Assembly (NCBI RefSeq): GCF_002252625.1
Contig: NZ_NQKW01000019.1
Location: 1 to 62,899 of the forward strand
Reading direction: 5' to 3'
Length of the DNA: 62,899 bases
DNA from: Synechococcus sp. 1G10
Lineage (GTDB): Bacteria > Cyanobacteriota > Cyanobacteriia > PCC-6307 > Cyanobiaceae
Every line of letters begins with the position of its first letter. The stretch's first letter is position 1. Both the position numbers and the translations under genes were made by a program. Below the pieces are notes generated by a model. That model saw nothing but the letters and a program-made list of their open reading frames with translations. It searched no databases and had not been told where the DNA came from. Below, piece by piece: positions 57,795 through 62,899 of the stretch.

Positions 57795-58202
57795 TCACTG
57801 CCACTGGCGGCCATCGGTACTGCGGTAAGTTCCCCCACCCTGGTTGCCGCCGCCGGCCCCCAGGGCCTGCATCAGCAGATACACCTCCAGAGTGTCTCCC
57901 TTGCGCTCGATGCTCTGCTCGAAGCAGAAAGCAAGGGGATAGAAGTCGGGCTTGAGCACCAGCTCCCTGCGGAGACTGCGGCGGGTGACCTCAAGCTTGT
58001 ATAGCTTGCAATCCTGCAGCAGAAACGCCAGCTCCTCGCCGTTGAGGGTGGTCTGGAACACGCGGCCGCCCTTCTGGGCCACCTCCTGCTGCAGCCGCTC
58101 CAGCCGCCGGGCGGGTGAGTTCCAGACGTGCAGCGCTGTCATCAGCACCAGGACAAGGCCGCCCACCAGGACCAGGGCAGGGAGGGGCCTGAATGCAGCC
58201 AT
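57795..58202 (-). CDS. Small membrane-anchored protein upstream of the antiporter
   Basis: The 135-residue product has one N-terminal helix (PALVLVGGLVLVLMTALHVW), then a soluble domain with FQTTLNGEELAFLLQDCKLYKLEV and FCFEQSIERKGDTLEVYLL. A Gly/Gln-rich tail ends it. No family is recognised. Its stop is separated from the antiporter start by a single base, so it could be a partner or regulator of the antiporter. Confidence 0.6.
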   Translation of the reverse strand: MAAFRPLPALVLVGGLVLVLMTALHVWNSPARRLERLQQEVAQKGGRVFQTTLNGEELAFLLQDCKLYKLEVTRRSLRRELVLKPDFYPLAFCFEQSIERKGDTLEVYLLMQALGAGGGNQGGGTYRSTDGRQWQ

Positions 58203-58338
58203 GGGCGAAGCCCGGGCGACGTTACAGGTTACCGGGGCTCAGGTGGGAGCCCTGGGACGATCACTGTCTGGTGTCCGAAGAACGTGCTGACGGCAAGACG
58301 GGTCCGGACTTGCGGGTCACGTCGTCTGGATGGAAGGG

Positions 58339-58882
58339 TCAGTCAGCGCCTGGCCGCCGCTGAAACAGGATTGCACCTCCCAAAGCCATAAGCCCACTGT
58401 TTCGGAGCGCACTACCGATCGTCTGAAGGATGTCTGGAGAGGGAATGAGCGCCAGCAGCAGATTCAGGGAGAGACCCGATGCAAAGAGCAGCAGGGCCCA
58501 CCGGGGCCGCCAGCCCGCAAGCAGTGCCGACCAGACGAACAGGAAGCCTCCGATCACCATGACGGCACCGTGGAGCGTGTACAAGGTGCCCAGACGAGAC
58601 CACAAGGCCTCGTAGGTGGGAATTCCCTCAGCGATGGCATACAGAGTTGTATGGGCGAAGTAGGTGAAAGCAACTCCATAGAGACCTGCACCGATGAGGC
58701 CAAGCAGGTTCTGCCGCGGTTCATACACGGCGTAGAGACCGAGAAGCAACCAGGGCATCGGCAGGAAGGCGACGTAGTTGAGCCAGAGTTGCGCTGTCGA
58801 GAAAGTGCAACGCTGGTGCGACAAGCGCGGCGATGCCCACGGCCATGGCCAGGTGCGACCGGGGTGGTTCTCGATGGTTCAT
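58339..58882 (-). pseudogene. Four-helix membrane protein with an apparent 2-nt frameshift
   Basis: From the ATG at 58882 the frame reads MNHREPPRSHLAMAVGIAAL, then VAPALHFLDSA. The rest of the protein is in another frame and starts as a match to that phrase: AQLWLNYVAFLPMPWLLLGL. It continues with three more helices (GAGLYGVAFTYFAHTTLYAIA, GAVMVIGGFLFVWSALL, SALRNSGLMALGGAILF) to 58339. Restoring 2 nt (a GC) near 58791-58796 would join the two as ALHFLDSAQLWLNYVAF. It may be a real decay or a sequencing/assembly slip in a GCGC tract. It lies 12 nt after the next membrane gene. Confidence 0.6.
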
Positions 58883-58894
58883 CGTCGCAATGGA

Positions 58895-59320
58895 TCAGGC
58901 CAGGTGCTCCTGTCTGGCGAAGGCCTGATGCCTGGGAAGACGAAGCCTTGGCATGGCAGCGAAGACGAGGAGCATAGCCATGTAGACCGAGCCTGAGACT
59001 TGATCTCGGCTGCTGATGTACTGCGCGATGGACCGTTCCTGAAGGATCATGGCGAGGGTCAACTCTGCTGCAATGACGAGGACCAGGGCCAGGCCGCCAG
59101 TGATCAGCGTGCGGATCGGTGAGCAGATTTCAGGAAAGCGGCGAAGAATGTGCCCAGCTGCCAAGTAAATGACCACAGCCATGATCGGCATCTCCGCAAG
59201 TTCCGCCCATCGTTCACCGATGCGCGGGACAACGAGGGGGACCCTGAACAGGCCGAGCAGGAACCCGGCGCCCAGAACGATGACGCAATACGCGAAACCA
59301 GCTTGGATGACTTTTGACAT
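58895..59320 (-). CDS. Conserved four-helix membrane protein
   Basis: The 141-residue product has four helices (FAYCVIVLGAGFLLGLFRVPL, EMPIMAVVIYLAAGHILR, LITGGLALVLVIAAELTLAM, VYMAMLLVFAAMPRL). The pattern VPRIGERWAELAEMPIM recurs in proteobacterial and other membrane proteins of unknown role. The ATG at 59320 (MSKVIQAGF) is preferred to one 5 codons upstream. The frameshifted membrane protein follows on the same strand. Confidence 0.65.
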   Translation of the reverse strand: MSKVIQAGFAYCVIVLGAGFLLGLFRVPLVVPRIGERWAELAEMPIMAVVIYLAAGHILRRFPEICSPIRTLITGGLALVLVIAAELTLAMILQERSIAQYISSRDQVSGSVYMAMLLVFAAMPRLRLPRHQAFARQEHLA

Positions 59321-59597
59321 GGCTGCGTAGGGCAAGGATGCTGGATTGACAGAAAACCCATGCTCCCATCATCTGACGTCTGAACTCAGCCGCGCCAATA
59401 AGAGGCTCGGTTGGAATCAATGGACAGGACACTTCACCTCGACTCCATGAGCGCACTCAAAGGCGCCAGCTCCATGTCCACGAGAGTGACCAACTCGTCA
59501 ACGAACTGCCTGCTGAACGCAGGCGGCTGCAAAAAACGCGAAGACGTGATCCTTCGGGGCTTCAGACTGCACAACAAGCTCAGCCACCCCAAGGGCC
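59321..59597. other. Spacer between the membrane-protein pair and the SIMPL gene
   Basis: This 277-bp region between divergent genes probably holds their promoters. Short frames on both strands do not look coding, and I see no RNA gene or repeat. Confidence 0.4.
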
Positions 59598-60341
59598 ATG
59601 GGTCCACTCTCCCCGCTCGTGAACACCCTGCGCCGCACGCCACCGCTGGTTTTCGCCATGGCGGTACTGGCCACGGGTCTGGTGGTGGCCAGCAGTGTGC
59701 TTGTGAAGGGGATCCGCCGCGGCAACGACACCATCACCGTGACCGGTTCCAGCACCGAGCGCATCACCAGCGACTTCGTGGACTGGACCGTGGAAGTGGC
59801 CCGGAGCGCACCGACCCTGCAGGCCTCCTATCAGGAGCTGCAGCCGGAGGTACAGCGCACCATCGCCTTCCTGCGGCAGCAGGGCATCGCCGCAGATGCC
59901 ATCAGCCGCAACCCGATCAAGTCCGAAAAGTCAGACGTGCGCGACTCACGCACCGGTGTGCTGCAATCCACCACCTTCACCACCCGCCAGCAGATCCGCA
60001 TCAGCAGCCCTGAGGTGGAGAAGGTGGCCGCGGTGGCCCAGCAGATCGGTGAGCTCGTGGGCCAGGGGGTGCCGCTCACCATCAACGATCCGGCCTACAC
60101 CAGGCTCTCCGAAAAGCGGGTGGACATGCTCGCCAAAGCCACCCGCGATGCCCGGCAACGCGCCCGCGAGATCGCGCGCCAGGCCGGCTCCCGCATCGGC
60201 GTGATCACCCAGGCCGACACCGGCTCGTTCCAGATCACCGTGCCCAATTCCACCGAGATGAGCAGCTACGGCTCCTATGACACCACCACGATTGAGAAAG
60301 ACATCACCGCCGTGATGGGTGTGACTTTCCGGGTGGAATGA
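59598..60341 (+). CDS. SIMPL-domain (DUF541) exported protein
   Basis: The 247-residue product has an N-terminal hydrophobic segment (LVFAMAVLATGLVVASSVLV) and a DUF541/SIMPL domain. That domain has the conserved TITVTGSSTERITSDFVDWTV start and ARQRAREIARQAGSRIGVI. SIMPL proteins are periplasmic or surface proteins of varied roles (oxidative stress, adhesion). The family is clear; the function is not. Confidence 0.88.
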   Translation: MGPLSPLVNTLRRTPPLVFAMAVLATGLVVASSVLVKGIRRGNDTITVTGSSTERITSDFVDWTVEVARSAPTLQASYQELQPEVQRTIAFLRQQGIAADAISRNPIKSEKSDVRDSRTGVLQSTTFTTRQQIRISSPEVEKVAAVAQQIGELVGQGVPLTINDPAYTRLSEKRVDMLAKATRDARQRAREIARQAGSRIGVITQADTGSFQITVPNSTEMSSYGSYDTTTIEKDITAVMGVTFRVE

Positions 60342-60377
60342 GTCGGGTGGAGTGAGGGGCCGGCCCAGAGTCAGGCG

Positions 60378-61010
60378 TCACCTCGCCCCGATGGCGACAA
60401 CGGCCTGCAGGAGTTCTGTCGCCCGTAGAATGATGGGTGCGGCCATCGGTTCTCGCTGCATGACGTTCATCGGACCTTCGCCAAAGTACAGACCATCGGA
60501 GACAAGGAAGGTCAGGCGGATGTTGTCGCGTTCCGGTGGCGCCCGCCTTGCCTCCTTCCAGGGACCGATGGCGTTGACGACAGGTTGGGACATCGCGAAG
60601 AGGCCCTGAACCAGGCGCGCCATCGCTGGAGCGTCGTCGAGCACCGATATCCTGCCGCTCTGATTGACGTAGCGAACGCCTCCATCGGAATAAGCCGCCA
60701 GCGTATCCAGGCCTCCAGCAAGAGGGACTTCGATGATCACGCCGAACAGTTGTCTGGAAGACACTGACTCACCGAGATGGCGCAATTTCTGATAGGCCAG
60801 GTACCGGATCCGCCCGTCCTGGCTCTCATCAGCCGCCAGGGTCCGAAGCGCCTGGAGATCCGGCAGAGCCGACGCCAGAGTGGCTTGCCACGGTGCTGGC
60901 TCCTCACCTGAACGTGCCAGGAAGGCTGAGGCGTCGTCGCAGAACAACAGGTTGTAGATCGTGTTAGCCGCCTCGGAGGGATAAGGGAAATACGGGGGGT
61001 GAGGAGGCAT
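60378..61010 (-). CDS. Conserved hypothetical protein, possibly a lipoprotein with altered start
   Basis: The 210-residue product from the ATG at 61010 starts MPPHPPYFPYPSEAANTIYN and has several cohesive segments (RIRYLAYQKLRHLGESV, QLFGVIIEVPLAGGLDTLAAYSD, MARLVQGLFAMSQPVVNAIGPW) that look like a real folded protein. I recall similar hypotheticals in proteobacteria. The frame is open upstream and reads LACLTLTSCKSSPPAAI, a plausible lipobox, but it has no start codon before a stop; either a frameshift or a sequencing error may have removed the signal peptide start. No domain is named. Confidence 0.55.
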   Translation of the reverse strand: MPPHPPYFPYPSEAANTIYNLLFCDDASAFLARSGEEPAPWQATLASALPDLQALRTLAADESQDGRIRYLAYQKLRHLGESVSSRQLFGVIIEVPLAGGLDTLAAYSDGGVRYVNQSGRISVLDDAPAMARLVQGLFAMSQPVVNAIGPWKEARRAPPERDNIRLTFLVSDGLYFGEGPMNVMQREPMAAPIILRATELLQAVVAIGAR

Positions 61011-61150
61011 GATCGCCGCTGGCGGGGAGCTTTTGCAGGATGTGAGTGTGAGGCAGGCGAGAGGGGCAGGAGTTCAGCCATGGGGAAAGGCCCATGGGAT
61101 GGCGATGCAACCCTTGGCATGGCCGCCGGAGAGCAGAAACCTGAAACGGC

Positions 61151-61732
61151 TCAAGCCGTTGGCTCGGGTGAATGCCGCAGACACTCACCCTGTGGCTGCA
61201 TCAGGCAGCGTTGCCGAAGCCTCTCAAAATAAATGTCCTGGAGGATATACATCCTCCTCACATCCTGGTAGCGGCCACCACTGAAGAACTCCTTGACGAA
61301 ATAGCCCTCTTCGGTAAAGCCACAGCTTTCATAAAGGCGAATCGCTCTTTGGTTCTCGATGGCAACCAGGAGATAGACCTTGTGGAGGTTCATGATGCTG
61401 AAAGCATAGTCCAGCGCTCTGCCGATGAGATCCCTGGCAAAGCCCTTCCCTTGATGAACAGGGTCAATGATAATCTGGAATTCAGCCCGGCGGTGGATGT
61501 AATCGATCTCAATGAGCTCAACCAGTCCGACAAGCTGCTGCTGGGTGTCTTCAGCAATGAATCGACGCTCGGCGTTATCGTGAATATGTCTGTTGTAGAG
61601 CTCTTCAAGTTCATCAAAAGATTCATAGGGCTCTTCGAACCAGTAGGACATGATTTGTCGATTATTGTTCAGGCGATGAACAAAGCGCAGATCCTTGCGT
61701 TCAAGCGCGCGAAGCGAAAGATCACTGCTCAT
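61151..61732 (-). CDS. speG: SpeG-like spermidine N1-acetyltransferase (GNAT)
   Basis: SpeG acetylates spermidine and spermine from acetyl-CoA. The 193-residue product keeps the family phrases MSYWFEEPYESFDELEELYN, RHIHDNAERRFI, LVELIEIDYIHRRAEFQIII, the acetyl-CoA loop QGKGFA and CGFTEEGYFVKEFF, closely matching enterobacterial SpeG. Its base composition is visibly less GC-rich than its neighbours, and it sits near an IS1595 transposase, so lateral gain is likely. The substrate is inferred from the strong family resemblance. Confidence 0.9.
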   Translation of the reverse strand: MSSDLSLRALERKDLRFVHRLNNNRQIMSYWFEEPYESFDELEELYNRHIHDNAERRFIAEDTQQQLVGLVELIEIDYIHRRAEFQIIIDPVHQGKGFARDLIGRALDYAFSIMNLHKVYLLVAIENQRAIRLYESCGFTEEGYFVKEFFSGGRYQDVRRMYILQDIYFERLRQRCLMQPQGECLRHSPEPTA

Positions 61733-61772
61733 GGCGACAATCTGTCCTGGATGGAAGAGTCATACCAGTGGC

Positions 61773-62129
61773 TCACTCCGCAGTGCGCACAGGATCGCGG
61801 CAAAAGCCGCTGCTGCTGATCGGCCCGGCAGGCAGGTAACCCCAGGCTGGGTCGGAACTGAAGCTGTACATCTGCCGACCGGCGCGTTCCACCTTGAACA
61901 ACGTCCAGCTGTTGCGCTCGCAGCTGAGGCCGATCACCGCCCGGCCATCAGCCAGGGGCACCTCCACGTGCCGGATGCCGTCATACACGTAGAGCAGGCG
62001 TGCCTTGGCATGCTCCAGCAGCGCCGTCAGGGGCTGACCCTGGGCCTGGGGCTGGGCAGTTGCAGCAAGCGGCAGGCACAGCACAATCGCCAGCGACACC
62101 AGCTTCGCCACGCCAAGACCACAAGCCAT
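61773..62129 (-). CDS. Small exported hypothetical protein
   Basis: The 118-residue product has a signal peptide (GLGVAKLVSLAIVLCLPLAATAQ) and a mature domain with LLYVYDGIRHVEVPLADGRA, then two cysteines (LSCERN and GFCRDP) that may pair. No family is recognised. The ATG at 62129 was chosen because the signal peptide begins there. It lies between speG and the transposase on the same strand. Confidence 0.65.
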   Translation of the reverse strand: MACGLGVAKLVSLAIVLCLPLAATAQPQAQGQPLTALLEHAKARLLYVYDGIRHVEVPLADGRAVIGLSCERNSWTLFKVERAGRQMYSFSSDPAWGYLPAGPISSSGFCRDPVRTAE

Positions 62130-62284
62130 GGGAAAAGGATCCGCTTTCCACCAGCCTGCCAGTCCTGTGGCCGCAAGCGAACCCCGCCATGCCAAACGAC
62201 ATCCCGACGCCGGGGCAATGACTAGGTGGCCGACCAACAGCATGGATCATGGTCAACCGATGAACGACCAATCCTGGGATCGGG

Positions 62285-62305
62285 GGGTGAGTAAGGGACT
62301 CACCC
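62285..62305. repeat. Hairpin-forming inverted repeat near the IS element
   Basis: GGGTGAGT (62285-62292) and ACTCACCC (62298-62305) form a perfect 8-bp inverted repeat around AAGGG. There is no T-run. It lies between the exported gene and the transposase stop and might be a structural signal or part of an IS flank. Confidence 0.3.
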
Positions 62306-62385
62306 GCTCGATCGAGCCTGTGCGCAACTCGTGCCGTAGCCCTCGCCTAGCTCCTACACCAGTCGAGGCTCTTCAGCTGACTTGA

Positions 62386-62899
62386 TTAGGTAGCAAACTC
62401 CGCACTCCTCAGGAGTCGTTCCGGCCGTGCGGTGCAACTGCATATGGCATGAGCCACACGCTCGGTCAGTGCTGCCAGATTGAACCGCCGATTGAAGCGG
62501 TAGCTGAATGCGCCCAGGTAACGGTTGGCGTACTTCTCAAAGCGCAGGGCATGGAAGCTGCCGCTGAAGCTGGTTTTCAAGTTGCTGAGTACCGTGTTGA
62601 TCCAACGGAATTCTGGTAGTTCATTGGGATGGCGACCCTTTACGACCACAGGTTGATGGAGGCAACCGACTTCTGTCACGGCGCGGAAGCAGGCCAGCCC
62701 ATCAGAGATCACTTCACAACCTATCGCCAATGAATCCTGGGCCCAGTCAGCAATAGCGGCAAAGGAGAACGTGGCCACAGTGGCAAGCTTCACGTGCCGG
62801 GGCAGGGCTGATTCAAAGTGTGTCACAGGCGCTCTGGCCTGAGCCGCACCCATGGGTTTTGGTCGGTGGGAGTGCTCCCTCCTTGTGCCCGAAACCTCC
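62386..62899 (-). mobile_element. IS1595-family (ISXO2-like) transposase, C-terminal part, runs off right edge
   Basis: The reverse-strand frame is open from the right edge (starting EVSGTRREHSHRPK) to a stop at 62386. It carries the DDE-type core of ISXO2/IS1595 transposases: AIADWAQDSL, VISDGLACFRAVTEVGC (catalytic Asp), then LPEFRWINTVLSNLKTSF and RFEKYANRYLGAFSYRFNRR. The N-terminal part and one end of the element are outside the window, and I could not locate the inverted repeats. The frame looks intact as far as visible. Confidence 0.9.

Overview
This window looks like chromosome from a high-GC picocyanobacterium of the Cyanobium / Synechococcus group. The evidence is photosystem genes (psbA, psbX, ycf66, a high-light-inducible hli gene), a CP12 gene, a Mg-type HemB, and a permuted two-piece tmRNA whose tag (ANNIVAFSRQPAPVAA) is of the marine Synechococcus/Prochlorococcus type. 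Gene density is high. Many neighbouring genes overlap by 1-4 bases (ATGA, GTGA or TTGA junctions), and GTG and TTG starts are common.

Layout. 1-6.7 kb: the 5' part of psbA (D1 with Glu130), two small exported proteins, an aspartoacylase, a glutathionyl-hydroquinone-reductase-like GST overlapping a DUF2301 membrane protein, an ABC-F ATPase and cp12 with its terminator. 6.7-16.3 kb: obgE, a MalK/UgpC-type ATPase, mutS2 with a VOC gene, hemB, a frameshifted channel-like gene, dnaJ, a periplasmic thioredoxin-like gene behind a strongly structured leader, and a cyclic-nucleotide-binding protein. 16.3-20.2 kb: small exported and membrane proteins (DUF2092 pair, bestrophin-like protein), an AT-richer gap and an XRE fragment. 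20.2-29.1 kb: tmRNA, an RlmL-like methyltransferase, a GH13 amylase, a degenerate toxin-antitoxin locus, a SNF2/SWIM pair, a polysaccharide deacetylase and a DUF883/DUF1469 pair.

29.2-49.6 kb is conserved core: smc, a PRC-barrel protein, msrB, an LpxB-like protein, tRNA-Leu(GAG), accC, yggT, psbX, ycf66, two TolB-like lipoproteins, hli abutting an ABC transporter, HIT, yifB, rpsU, a DUF3747 protein, def, an S9 peptidase and a GltS-like symporter. 49.6-62.9 kb is more accessory: a bifunctional aldolase/dehydrogenase, a zinc-less ADH, corA, mtnA, a VOC protein, a KefB-type antiporter with a small partner, two 4-TM proteins (one frameshifted), a SIMPL protein, a lipoprotein-like hypothetical, a speG-like acetyltransferase of lower GC, and an IS1595-family transposase running off the right edge.

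Functional themes. Photosynthesis and carbon: psbA, psbX, ycf66, hli, cp12, hemB, accC, amylase. Translation and quality control: tmRNA, def, rpsU, obgE, ABC-F, rlmL. DNA maintenance: smc, mutS2, SNF2/SWIM. No complete new multi-gene system is proven. The best leads are the channel-like frameshifted gene, the structured leader that ends 1 nt before the thioredoxin-like start codon, the antitoxin remnant fused in frame to a PemK/MazF-like toxin, and the SNF2/SWIM pair.
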